Below, piece by piece: positions 35,589-43,688 of a DNA stretch of 64,000 nucleotides (its first letter is position 1; each line of letters opens with the position of its first letter). The notes under the pieces are model-generated. The model was given only the letters and a program-made list of their open reading frames with translations, did not search any database and was not told where the DNA came from. The DNA is from Candidatus Nitrosymbiomonas proteolyticus (GTDB taxonomy: Bacteria > Armatimonadota > Fimbriimonadia > Fimbriimonadales > Fimbriimonadaceae), in NCBI GenBank assembly GCA_017347465.1, contig AP021858.1, positions 992,001 through 1,056,000 of the forward strand. Direction: 5' to 3'. Both the position numbers and the translations under genes were made by a program.

Positions 35589-36128
35589 CTAAGCTTCGTT
35601 ACGAGAATCCGCTGGCGGGGTTTCAGCGTTAGGCAATTCGGCCGCCGACTCCGATTCCTGCGGAGCCGGCGCGGCCTTCGGTTCGAAGGTCCAAATCAAC
35701 ATCATCATGACCGCGGAAACCGTGATGCAGGCGTCTGCAACGTTGAAGACCGGGAAGTCGATCCATCGAAACCAAAACATATCGGTGACCTTGCCGAGCC
35801 AAAGACGGTCGATGAGATTGCCCACCGCGCCGCCCGCCAGAGCCCCCATCGCAAAGTGGATCGCCCTGCCTTGGTGAGAATGTCGGAAGCTGTAGATCGC
35901 CGCCACAAGCACGATCGCAAGGGCGATGGGCGCGAGCAGGACACCCGCGCCCCGCAGCATCCCGAACGCGATTCCGTCGTTGTACGTGAGGGTGATTTCG
36001 AAGACGCCAGGCCACGGAGACCCGATCGACTCCCGCTCGACCAACGCCGCGCGAACCCACGCCTTGACTGCTTGGTCCGCCGCGATCGCTGAAAGGGCGA
36101 CCGTCAGGAAGATCCAGCGTCCACTCAT
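35589..36128 (-). CDS. lspA: Lipoprotein signal peptidase (signal peptidase II)
   Basis: 179 residues with four membrane helices. The catalytic aspartates are D107 in GNLIDR and D132 in FNVADACI. TYNDGIAFG replaces the usual TxNxGAAFG region, a small variation. LspA cuts the signal peptide of diacylated prolipoproteins such as PstS. The C-terminal 40 residues are hydrophilic, with Pro, Glu and Ala, longer than the average LspA. Its ATG overlaps the ileS stop codon by four bases, giving the classic ileS-lspA pair. Confidence 0.95.
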   Translation of the reverse strand: MSGRWIFLTVALSAIAADQAVKAWVRAALVERESIGSPWPGVFEITLTYNDGIAFGMLRGAGVLLAPIALAIVLVAAIYSFRHSHQGRAIHFAMGALAGGAVGNLIDRLWLGKVTDMFWFRWIDFPVFNVADACITVSAVMMMLIWTFEPKAAPAPQESESAAELPNAETPPADSRNEA

Positions 36129-38908
36129 GCTCGCGAAAGAACCTCCTGCACCGCCTTCCAGTCGCGATCACTCAGGGGCACGCCTCCTTCGCGCGGAGCC
36201 ACATCCGGGCGTCGAATCCGGCTTCGCTCGCACTTCAGGTAAGGGCTGGGGCTGAAAGCGACCGACCTTGGGCCTTGGGTGAGCCTCACCTCGCTGAACT
36301 TGAAGAAGTTGGCCAGACTCGAACCGAACGACTGGGTCAGCTCGTAGGAATCCCCGTCGAGGGCGAGGTCGGCGATTACGTCTTGGCTGTCCTTGATCTC
36401 GGAGGCCGCCTTCCAGCCTTCGAATTGGGCGAACAGCCACTCCCGGGCTTCGAGCATCGCGGCGAATCGACGCTGCCGCTCCCCGCTTTGGATGTCGGCA
36501 AGCCGGTCGCCCGACGGCCGTCGGAGCACCTCGAAGTGAACGCTTCGTCGGGCGCCCGCGCTTGGGTCTGCGGGAATCCTCGCCCAGACCTCTTCGGCCG
36601 TAAACGGCAGCAAAGGGGAGATCATTCGGCAGAGTTGAAGAAGGGCTTTCGAGCAGGCCCACTGGCCCGAGCGGCGACTCTCCCAGTCCGCTCCGTCGCA
36701 ATACATCCGGTCCTTGATCGCGTCGAGATAGAACGAAGAGAGCTCGTTCACGCAGAAATTGTGGATCGCCGAGATGACGCCACCGAAGTCATAACGCTCA
36801 TAGGCGCAGACCACGTCGTCGGCGAGGAGGTCGAGCCTTTCGAGCATCCAATGATCCTCTTCTATAACGTGAGCTACAGGTTGGCCGTCGTAGTCAAAGA
36901 GGTTGCCCAGGAGGAACCGAAGGGTATTGCGGACCCTGCGATAGCTTTCGCCAACCTGCTTGAGCAGTTGGTCGCCGCAGGGCACGTCGTTCTCCCAATT
37001 GACGCTGGCGACCCAATAGCGAAGCACGTCCGCCCCGTAGGTGTCGCAGACTTCCTGAGGATCGACCACGTTCCCGAGCCGTTTGGACATCTTGCGGCCC
37101 ATCTCGTCGACGACGAATCCGTGTGTAATGACCGCTCTATAGGGTGCCTCGCCACGTATAGCAGTCGCTATAACAAGGGAACTGTTGAACCAACCCCGGT
37201 GCTGGTCGCTGCCTTCGAGATAGACATCCGCAGGCCAATGCTGCCGCCACCGGGGTTCCACGGCTCCTTCGAGCACGCAAAGGCTGGTGCACCCACTATC
37301 GAACCACACGTCGAGAACGTCCGTTTCCTTAACGAACTCCGTCTCCCCGGTTTCGGGATGGGCGAATCCTGGCGGGACAAAGGCCGCGGCGTCAGCCTCA
37401 AACCAAACGTCCGACCCCTCGGTTTCGATCGCCCGAGCGATGTTCTCGATCACATCGGGGTGCGTAACAGGCTTCTTCGACTTTGCGCCGTAGAGGATCG
37501 GAATGCCCACTCCCCAGGGCCGTTGCCTGGAGATGCACCAGTCGGGGCGGTTTTCAACCATCGAGCGAATCCGGGAGCGACCCGTTTGGGGAAGCCAATC
37601 GACCCGGTCCACCTGTTCCACCATGCGCCCCCGAAGGTCCTCCACGTCGATTCCGATGAACCACTGTTCGGTCGCACGGAAGATCACCGGCTTGCCGTCC
37701 CGTTCGGAATGCGGGTAGCTATGGACGTACGGCTCGGACTTGAGCAACCTTCCCAGTTCTCGAAGGCGATCGACGACGACGGTGTCGCAATCCTTGTAGG
37801 ACACGCCCGCGAACTCCCCGGCCTCTTCGGTCAGGATTCCCCGCTCATCGACCGGGCAAAGGATGGGAAGCCCGTATTGGACCCCCGTGTTGAAGTCGTC
37901 TCTACCATGGCCGGGCGCAGTGTGAACGACACCTGTGCCCTCCTCGACAGACACGTAGTCAGCCAGCACGCCGACCGAAGCGCGATCGAAGATCGGATGC
38001 CGGAACTGAGTTCCCTCGAAGCTCGCCCCGGCGACAATGCGAGTCACTTCGGGGTTTTCCCAGCCCAACCGTTCCGCCACGCGTCCCACGAGGTCCTTGG
38101 CGAGAACGTAATGGCGGCCCTCGACCTTCACGACGGCGTATTCGAGCGCGGGATTGAAGGCGACGGCCAAGTTCGCGGGGATCGTCCAAGGAGTGGTGGT
38201 CCAAATGACGCAGCTTACGTCGTCGAGCCCCTCCGACCATCCAACCTCGTCTTCCTTCAACGGAAAGGAAACGAAGATCGACTGGCTGGTGTGATCGGCA
38301 TAGACGATCTCCGTGTCGGCGAGGGCGGTTCGAGAGGTCGGGCTCCATAGGGTGGGGCGAAGCCCCCGATACACGAATCCGAGTTCCAGAAGCCGCTTGA
38401 AGATGCGGACGATCTCGGCTTCATACCGATACTCCATCGTCGTATACGGGCGATCCCACATCCCGAATACGCCGAGCCTCTGAAACTGCTCACTTTGCAG
38501 GCGGACGAACTTTGCGGCGTGTTCGCGGCACGCCTTGCGAAGGGTCACCGTGTCGGGCTCGATGCCTTGCTCATGCAGCGCTCGGACGACCGATTGCTCG
38601 ATGGGGAGCCCGTGGTTGTCGAACCCAGGCACGTAGGGCGCCCGATAACCCATGAGCGAGCGCGACTTGACGACGAAGTCCTTCAGGACCTTGTTCAGCG
38701 CGGTTCCGATATGAATGAGGCTGTTCGTGTAGGGCGGGCCGTCGTGGAGGACGAAGAGAGGCGCGTCTTTTCGCCCTTCCTGGATGCGCTCATAGAGCCC
38801 CTCCTCCTGCCATCGCGCGAGGATCTCCGGTTCACGCTTGCCGAGGTCGGCTTTCATCGGGATCGTAAACGTGGGGTCGGGCAAATTGAGCGTATCGCGT
38901 AGGTTCAT
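36125..38908 (-). CDS. ileS: Isoleucyl-tRNA synthetase
   Basis: 927 residues from ATG 38908, the usual IleS start (MNLRDTLNLPDPTFTIPMKAD). The HIGH signature is IHIGT in PYTNSLIHIGTALNK, and the KMSKS loop is EMGRKMSKRLGNVV. The editing (CP1) domain carries TTPWTIPANLAV and GTGVVHTAPGHGRDDF. The C-terminal zinc knuckle is degenerate: KCERSRIRRPDV keeps one Cys of the usual four. The enzyme charges tRNA-Ile and edits Val-tRNA. It overlaps lspA downstream. Confidence 0.96.
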   Translation of the reverse strand: MNLRDTLNLPDPTFTIPMKADLGKREPEILARWQEEGLYERIQEGRKDAPLFVLHDGPPYTNSLIHIGTALNKVLKDFVVKSRSLMGYRAPYVPGFDNHGLPIEQSVVRALHEQGIEPDTVTLRKACREHAAKFVRLQSEQFQRLGVFGMWDRPYTTMEYRYEAEIVRIFKRLLELGFVYRGLRPTLWSPTSRTALADTEIVYADHTSQSIFVSFPLKEDEVGWSEGLDDVSCVIWTTTPWTIPANLAVAFNPALEYAVVKVEGRHYVLAKDLVGRVAERLGWENPEVTRIVAGASFEGTQFRHPIFDRASVGVLADYVSVEEGTGVVHTAPGHGRDDFNTGVQYGLPILCPVDERGILTEEAGEFAGVSYKDCDTVVVDRLRELGRLLKSEPYVHSYPHSERDGKPVIFRATEQWFIGIDVEDLRGRMVEQVDRVDWLPQTGRSRIRSMVENRPDWCISRQRPWGVGIPILYGAKSKKPVTHPDVIENIARAIETEGSDVWFEADAAAFVPPGFAHPETGETEFVKETDVLDVWFDSGCTSLCVLEGAVEPRWRQHWPADVYLEGSDQHRGWFNSSLVIATAIRGEAPYRAVITHGFVVDEMGRKMSKRLGNVVDPQEVCDTYGADVLRYWVASVNWENDVPCGDQLLKQVGESYRRVRNTLRFLLGNLFDYDGQPVAHVIEEDHWMLERLDLLADDVVCAYERYDFGGVISAIHNFCVNELSSFYLDAIKDRMYCDGADWESRRSGQWACSKALLQLCRMISPLLPFTAEEVWARIPADPSAGARRSVHFEVLRRPSGDRLADIQSGERQRRFAAMLEAREWLFAQFEGWKAASEIKDSQDVIADLALDGDSYELTQSFGSSLANFFKFSEVRLTQGPRSVAFSPSPYLKCERSRIRRPDVAPREGGVPLSDRDWKAVQEVLSRA

Positions 38909-38919
38909 GAACGTGGCCA

Positions 38920-38925
38920 AGTGTA
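38920..38925 (-). promoter_or_regulatory. -10 box (TACACT) before ileS
   Basis: TACACT on the minus strand sits 11 bases before ATG 38908, with no Shine-Dalgarno sequence in between. No T-box leader was recognised. Confidence 0.4.
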
Positions 38926-39030
38926 CCAACCCTCGGACAAACAGGCTGGGCCGGTTTGCTTCGGCTACCGCAATCAGACGGCACGACGGAGGGACCCAAA
39001 TGGGGGTATTCTTCGTCCTAATCAGTAGAC

Positions 39031-40329
39031 ATGTATCGACTGAATGTCAATGCGACCCGGCCGGAGTTCAGGTACTTGTACCTCGATCTGAACGCGTACT
39101 TCGCCTCTGTGGAGCAGCAGGAGCGGCCCGATCTTCGCGGGAGGCCGGTCGCGGTCGTGCCCATGATCGCCGACACGACCTTTGTGATCGCTGCAAGCTA
39201 CGAGGCCAAGCGTTTCGGGGTCAGTACAGGCACGAGGGTCGGTGACGCCAAGCGAATGTGCCCCGGCTTGGTCCTCACCCCTGCGCGGGGCCGAGTGTAT
39301 GTCCAGTACCACGACCGCATCCTCGAAGCCGTGGAGCGGGTACTCCCGATCGAGCGAGTCTGCAGCATCGACGAGATGTACTTCAAGCTCCTTGGCGAGG
39401 AGCGGCGGCCCGCCCGAGCGATGGAGTTGGCTCTTGAAATGAAACGGACGCTTCGAGACGAGGTCGGGCAGTACATCACCGCTTCCATCGGGATCGGCCC
39501 CAATCCGTTCCTGGCGAAGGTCGGCACGGAGATGCGGAAGCCGGACGGCCTGGTGATGCTCCCGATCGACGAGCTACCCCACGCGCTCGACTCGCTGAAG
39601 CTGACGGATTTTCCAGGGATCAACCGCCGGATGAAGGCCAGATTGAACGCCGTGGGCTTGTTCTCGGCGAGAGACCTTTGCCGCGCGGGCCCGGAACTCC
39701 TTCGCCGGGGGTTCGGCTCGGTGGTGGGTGAGGTTTGGTACTGGCTTCTCAGGGGATACGATCTACCTCGCAAGGAAACCTCGCGCAAGACGCTCAGCCA
39801 CTCTCATGTGATGAGCCCCCGATTTCGCACGCCCGAGGGCTGCAAACAGGTCGCGCTTCGCTTGCTGCACAAAGCGGCCGCCCGGCTCAGGTCTGAAGGA
39901 CTGACCGCTTCCATCCTGGAGGTTGCGGTATCCGGCCGCCAGAGTTGGGGAGATCGCCGTGTGTTGGACCCGACGCAAGACACGGTTACGTTGATGGATG
40001 CCTTCGCGTCGATGTGGAAGCAGGCGGACTTCGAGACTCCGGTCAAGGCGAGCGTCGTATTGTCGGGACTTCGGCCGGCCAGTTCGATCACACCGAGCCT
40101 CTTCGATGATTCGGTCGCAAGGACCCGACTCAGCCATACGGTCGACGAACTCAACCGACGCTTTGGAAAGCACACGGTCCTCCTGGCGGAGACGCTTTCG
40201 GCGCGCAACACGGCTCCTGAGAGGATCGCATTCGGAAAGACGCGGCTCTTTGACGAGGGCGGGGATCGTGCGTGGGTCGATACCTTTCGAGGACGGCGGC
40301 CGTCCCCGCCTTCAGCTACAATGGGGTAG
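39031..40329 (+). CDS. dinB: Y-family DNA polymerase (DinB/Pol IV-like)
   Basis: 432 residues. The palm motifs are YLYLDLNAYFASVEQ (first catalytic Asp) and SIDEM with acidic residues near 110. The thumb-side ITASIGIGPNPFLAKVGTEMRKPDG and the HhH region DFPGINRRMKARLNAVGL are typical, and a little-finger domain follows (LSHSHVMSPRFRTPEG). Translesion polymerases of this group copy damaged DNA. The length fits Pol IV/UmuC relatives. The ATG has no obvious ribosome site. Its last base is shared with the next gene start (TAGTG). No LexA box was recognised. Confidence 0.88.
   Translation: MYRLNVNATRPEFRYLYLDLNAYFASVEQQERPDLRGRPVAVVPMIADTTFVIAASYEAKRFGVSTGTRVGDAKRMCPGLVLTPARGRVYVQYHDRILEAVERVLPIERVCSIDEMYFKLLGEERRPARAMELALEMKRTLRDEVGQYITASIGIGPNPFLAKVGTEMRKPDGLVMLPIDELPHALDSLKLTDFPGINRRMKARLNAVGLFSARDLCRAGPELLRRGFGSVVGEVWYWLLRGYDLPRKETSRKTLSHSHVMSPRFRTPEGCKQVALRLLHKAAARLRSEGLTASILEVAVSGRQSWGDRRVLDPTQDTVTLMDAFASMWKQADFETPVKASVVLSGLRPASSITPSLFDDSVARTRLSHTVDELNRRFGKHTVLLAETLSARNTAPERIAFGKTRLFDEGGDRAWVDTFRGRRPSPPSATMG
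40317..40322 (+). promoter_or_regulatory. -10 box (TACAAT) before the 146-aa membrane-anchored protein
   Basis: TACAAT lies inside the end of dinB, six bases before GTG 40329. A leaderless transcript could start at the GTG. Confidence 0.45.
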
Positions 40330-40769
40330 TGACTGGCCAGCCGCTATGGACGAAACTCGCCGCCTCGATCGTCTTGGCGGGGCTGACGCTTGCTGTGTTT
40401 GCCACGCTCCAAGACTACGGACCTGAAAGCGCGGTTCGCAGATTCCACGAGGCCGCGCTCAACGGCGATTCCCGGGCGATGGGACGCGTCGTGACTTCGG
40501 ATTCAAGCGAGGGCGCGGTTTCTCTTTTGGCGAGCCGGGTGCTCGAGCTCGCTCGCAGTGGCGGGAGATACCAACTTCTTGGCATTGAGCGGGGTCCAGG
40601 GAGCGCCCGTGCTGAGGTGGCCTACGTTTTCCCCTACCGCGGGCTCGTGATCTCGATGCTGTGGTCGGTCCGGAAGGAGGGCAGGAGCTGGCGCGTGGAT
40701 GCAGACGAGACCCTTCGCAACTTGCCTCGGGCTGTGGGCGTATCGAGCCTGGACGAACTCACTCATTGA
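40329..40769 (+). CDS. Membrane-anchored small protein (SnoaL/DUF4878-like), copy 1
   Basis: 146 residues from the GTG that shares one base with the dinB stop (TAGTG). One N-terminal helix, LAASIVLAGLTLAVFATL, anchors it. The outside part starts GPESAVRRFHEAALNGDSRAM, as in DUF4878/SnoaL-like cone-fold proteins, and ends with a strand rich in Val and Arg (GRSWRVDADETL). It shares size and layout with the next gene (40826), so the two are probably an old duplication. No catalytic residues were recognised. Confidence 0.6.
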   Translation: MTGQPLWTKLAASIVLAGLTLAVFATLQDYGPESAVRRFHEAALNGDSRAMGRVVTSDSSEGAVSLLASRVLELARSGGRYQLLGIERGPGSARAEVAYVFPYRGLVISMLWSVRKEGRSWRVDADETLRNLPRAVGVSSLDELTH

Positions 40770-40810
40770 GGCGATGAGTTCACCGAGAGCCCCCGCGACC
40801 CCGTTCCGGG

Positions 40811-40816
40811 TTTAAT
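40811..40816 (+). promoter_or_regulatory. -10 box (TTTAAT) before the 143-aa membrane-anchored protein
   Basis: TTTAAT is nine bases before ATG 40826 with no Shine-Dalgarno sequence between them, another leaderless-type start. Confidence 0.35.
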
Positions 40817-40825
40817 AGCGGGGTC

Positions 40826-41257
40826 ATGCGCCAATCGGGAAGAGTCCACTGGATCACCGTCGTCGGCCTCTTGGGCATTGTGGCGCTCGTCGTGCTGCTC
40901 TTTGCCGGCAAGGAGTCTCCGGCCAACGTCGCTTCGAGATTCATGTCTGCGTTGGCGCGGCACGACGTTGAAGAACTGACTTCTCTGAGCTTCTATGAGG
41001 GCGACCCGGAACAACTTCGAAAGGGGTGGGATTACGCGGTCAACGTCGCCGGTAAGCATTTTCTGTTCCGATGGAGCCTCGAAACAGTGAAGGAATCTGG
41101 ACCCGACACCGCCGCGGTGAAGCTGAAGGTCGAGCGGGCGCTCGGACCCAATTCGTTTCCGGAGAACTTCGACCTGCCTCTCGTGCTCACGAAGGACGGC
41201 TGGCGAGTGGACGTGAGGGGAATCTCCCGCAATATGTTCCCCGGACTACCCCGCTAA
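40826..41257 (+). CDS. Membrane-anchored small protein (SnoaL/DUF4878-like), copy 2
   Basis: 143 residues with one N-terminal helix (WITVVGLLGIVALVVLLFAG) and an outer domain beginning ESPANVASRFMSALARHDVEELTSL, closely parallel to the gene at 40329. The C-terminal part (LPLVLTKDGWRVDVRGIS) is a typical end strand of DUF4878-like folds. Function unknown. Its stop codon is interlocked with that of the convergent gene at 41254. Confidence 0.6.
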   Translation: MRQSGRVHWITVVGLLGIVALVVLLFAGKESPANVASRFMSALARHDVEELTSLSFYEGDPEQLRKGWDYAVNVAGKHFLFRWSLETVKESGPDTAAVKLKVERALGPNSFPENFDLPLVLTKDGWRVDVRGISRNMFPGLPR

Positions 41258-41973
41258 CGAGGCCACTTGACTGCCGTCGAAGGGTCGACGCGGTATTCGA
41301 CGCGGAAGTCGTACTGTTCATTTTCTCCGCCCGGGAGCTGTGCGTTCGTCCCTTCGGCGTACAGTTCGACGAGCATCCCGGTGCTCCAATCGGCCAGGAG
41401 CTTTCCGGTGGCCAAGAGCGGGTGTTGCCGTTCCAGTTCCTTGAACTCGAACTCGATGCGAAGCGCTTTGCGGCCGTTCCAGGTCTCGGTTCCGAGCGGT
41501 TTCCATGTGTGCTGGGCGCGGGGAACCTGCCCGACGTCGCTTGCCGGGTGTTCTTCCAACCAATAGGGTGAGGGCTTCATCGGACAAGCGAACGCCACGA
41601 TCCGGGCCAGTCGGAAGGCCCGGCTATCGCCCAGTTCGTCCATCACCAACCTGGGAAATCCATTGGAGGCCAGGTCCCAGCGGTAAGGGATCGGCTCTCC
41701 CTTGACTCCGGGCAGCTTATCATCGTCCATCCACATTTGCGACATGAGCCACCCGCCTTCGACTTGAAGTTGACCGTCGGCGCTGCGCACGATTCGGTGG
41801 CTTCCCGTGAACTCAAAGGCGATCTCTCGCTGCGCCGAGCGCGGGGCGTAAAAGCTCTGTTTGAAGGTCGCCTTCCACGAAATCCCCGGCGGCGCGGTGA
41901 ACTGAAGCGCGTCCTGCGGAGCAAGTTCGCCCTGGGATAGCAACAAGGCGGCGACGAACCATCCCGCGATCAC
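41254..41973 (-). CDS. Secreted or periplasmic beta-rich protein, unknown function
   Basis: 239 residues. The N-terminus (MIAGWFVAALLLSQG) is a short hydrophobic segment that could be a signal peptide without a positive n-region. The rest is beta-rich with alternating hydrophobic residues (REIAFEFTGSHRIV, KALRIEFEFKEL). It overlaps the FtsB/DivIC-like gene upstream by four bases, so the two are coupled. No domain was recognised; an LolA-like or DUF6263-like fold is possible. Confidence 0.5.
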   Translation of the reverse strand: MIAGWFVAALLLSQGELAPQDALQFTAPPGISWKATFKQSFYAPRSAQREIAFEFTGSHRIVRSADGQLQVEGGWLMSQMWMDDDKLPGVKGEPIPYRWDLASNGFPRLVMDELGDSRAFRLARIVAFACPMKPSPYWLEEHPASDVGQVPRAQHTWKPLGTETWNGRKALRIEFEFKELERQHPLLATGKLLADWSTGMLVELYAEGTNAQLPGGENEQYDFRVEYRVDPSTAVKWPR

Positions 41974-42248
41974 CTCGATCCGCCTTTCACTTTCTCAGGG
42001 GGGACCTCTTCGGGCCGGTGGAACCCTTGCTCGCGCGCGAGTTGTTCGACCCCGACCGCCGACTCGGATCGGCCCCGTTCCTCGATGAGTCGCGCTTTTT
42101 CGGCTTCGAGCGCGCGCATGGCCTTGCGCTGGTCTTCGGTCTCCGATTTCTGCTCGACATAGGCCTGCCAGGGCTTGAAGCTGAGGGCCGCGCCCAGAGC
42201 GACGGCAAACGCAAGGAGCGCGAGCGTCCATCCGAAACTTCGTTTCAT
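41970..42248 (-). CDS. Septum-formation initiator-like protein (FtsB/DivIC type)
   Basis: 92 residues: a short basic start (MKRSFGW), one membrane helix (TLALLAFAVALGAALSF), then a coiled-coil region (KSETEDQRKAMRALEAEKARL) and the typical end EQLAREQGFHRPEEVPP, similar to the LAREELGLVKPGE end of FtsB/DivIC. These proteins link FtsL and FtsQ in the divisome. It follows pyk with a 2-base gap and overlaps the next gene by 4 bases. The family is short and divergent, so confidence is moderate. Confidence 0.65.
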   Translation of the reverse strand: MKRSFGWTLALLAFAVALGAALSFKPWQAYVEQKSETEDQRKAMRALEAEKARLIEERGRSESAVGVEQLAREQGFHRPEEVPPEKVKGGSR

Positions 42249-42250
42249 CG

Positions 42251-43657
42251 CTAGGGCACCACCTGAATCAGAATCATGTTCGTTTGTCCAGCGACCCCCG
42301 CCGGCACGCCTGCGGTTATGACGACCGAATCCCCTGACTTGAGTCGCCGATTCCGAACGAAACCGTCAATCGCCGTTTGCACGCTTTGATCGGTCGAGCG
42401 CGGCGGATCGAAACGGATGGCCTCAACTCCCCATACGACGCTAAGGTACAGGTGCGTTTCGGGTCGGTACGTCGCGCAGAGGATGGGGGCGGATGGGCGG
42501 AACTTGCTGACGAGCCGGGCGGTCTGGCCGGAGGTGCTGGTGGTGACGATCGCCTTGCGCCGCAGCGCTTGCGACAACTCGACCGCAGCGTGCGCGACCG
42601 CGTCGGTGGGTTCCCACCGGTACGCCGGGGGTTGGGTTACCGCGTATCGCAAGGGTTCTTTGAAGAGCAAGGTTTCCGCGCGGTGAGCGATCCGGGCCAT
42701 GGTCTGCACCGCCTGTATGGGATAATGGCCGGTCGCGGTCTCGGCGCTCAGCATGAGCGCATCGGTACCGTCGAGAACGGCGTTTGCGATGTCGGCCGCC
42801 TCCGCTCGCGTGGGCCGTGGCGCGGCGATCATGCTCTCCAGCATTTGCGTCGCGGTGATAACCGGTTTCCCAGCGAACCTACAGGCTTGAATGATCCGCT
42901 TCTGCCAGAGCGGCACGTCTTCGAGGTCGATTTGGAGCCCCAGGTCTCCCCTGGCGACCATCACGACATCCGCGCTCTCTACGATCGAAGCGAGATGGTC
43001 GAGCGCGTCGCGGGTCTCGATCTTCGCGCAGACGAACGCGCTTCCGCCGACGGTGCGAATCGCCTCCCTTAGGTCGTCGAGGTCGCTCGCTTGCTGGATG
43101 TAGCTCAGGGCGATGAAGTCCGCGCCGGATCGGACCGCTTCTTGAGCGTCCAGGCGATCCCGCTCCGTGAACGCCGGGGTATGGAAGCGATGGCCCGCCA
43201 AAGTGACCCCTTGCCTGCTCGACGCGACCCCGGAGGTCAGGGCCACGGCCTCGAACTGACCCTCCTCGACGCGTTCCTTGAGCCGCAGTTGGAGGGCGCC
43301 GTCAGCTACCAAAACCCGAAGGCCCGGCGCGAAGGACTCGAGAATCTCCGCCTGGTGGATGGGAATGAGGCCCCCTTTGCCGAGGGTCAGCCTCTCCCCC
43401 GCTCGAACGTGAATCTGGCCCTCTGCGATCTCCCCCAAGCGAAACTTGGGACCCTGCAGGTCGACGAGCACACCGATCGGACCCACCTCGGGGCTCAGTT
43501 CGCGAATCCACTGAATCCACCGACGCCGCGTGGGCCAGTCGCCGTGGGCGCAGTTGATCCGGGCGACGTTCATCCCTGCTCGGATCAACGACTTGAGCTT
43601 CGCGCGGCTATCGACCGCGGGGCCGAGGGTGCATACGATCTTGGTGCGGGTTCTCAT
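42251..43657 (-). CDS. pyk: Pyruvate kinase, K+-independent type
   Basis: 468 residues. Catalytic blocks are present: R33-I-N35 at the substrate loop, FVCAKIETRDALDHL (catalytic Lys region), VMVARGDLGLQIDLEDVP, and ATQMLESMI with AEAADIANAVLDGTDALMLSAETA. The monovalent cation site is altered: DLQGPKFRL at 66-74 has Leu, Gln, Lys and Leu where K+-dependent enzymes have Thr, Lys, Glu and Thr, and residue 37 is Ala instead of Ser. This matches the known K+-independent class. It makes ATP and pyruvate at the end of glycolysis. Upstream pepF ends 31 bases away. Confidence 0.95.
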   Translation of the reverse strand: MRTRTKIVCTLGPAVDSRAKLKSLIRAGMNVARINCAHGDWPTRRRWIQWIRELSPEVGPIGVLVDLQGPKFRLGEIAEGQIHVRAGERLTLGKGGLIPIHQAEILESFAPGLRVLVADGALQLRLKERVEEGQFEAVALTSGVASSRQGVTLAGHRFHTPAFTERDRLDAQEAVRSGADFIALSYIQQASDLDDLREAIRTVGGSAFVCAKIETRDALDHLASIVESADVVMVARGDLGLQIDLEDVPLWQKRIIQACRFAGKPVITATQMLESMIAAPRPTRAEAADIANAVLDGTDALMLSAETATGHYPIQAVQTMARIAHRAETLLFKEPLRYAVTQPPAYRWEPTDAVAHAAVELSQALRRKAIVTTSTSGQTARLVSKFRPSAPILCATYRPETHLYLSVVWGVEAIRFDPPRSTDQSVQTAIDGFVRNRRLKSGDSVVITAGVPAGVAGQTNMILIQVVP

Positions 43658-43688
43658 GGCCGACCCAGCGGGCTCCTGTTGGCTGCGA

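Noticed and set aside
36275-38350. A 691-codon plus-strand frame antisense to ileS
   Set aside because: Shadow of ileS with no recognisable domain.
38909-39030. Possible T-box leader of ileS
   Set aside because: The gap is only 122 bases, has no T-box core (TGGGACCGCG-like) and no terminator/antiterminator pair; the TACACT box suggests a near-leaderless start.
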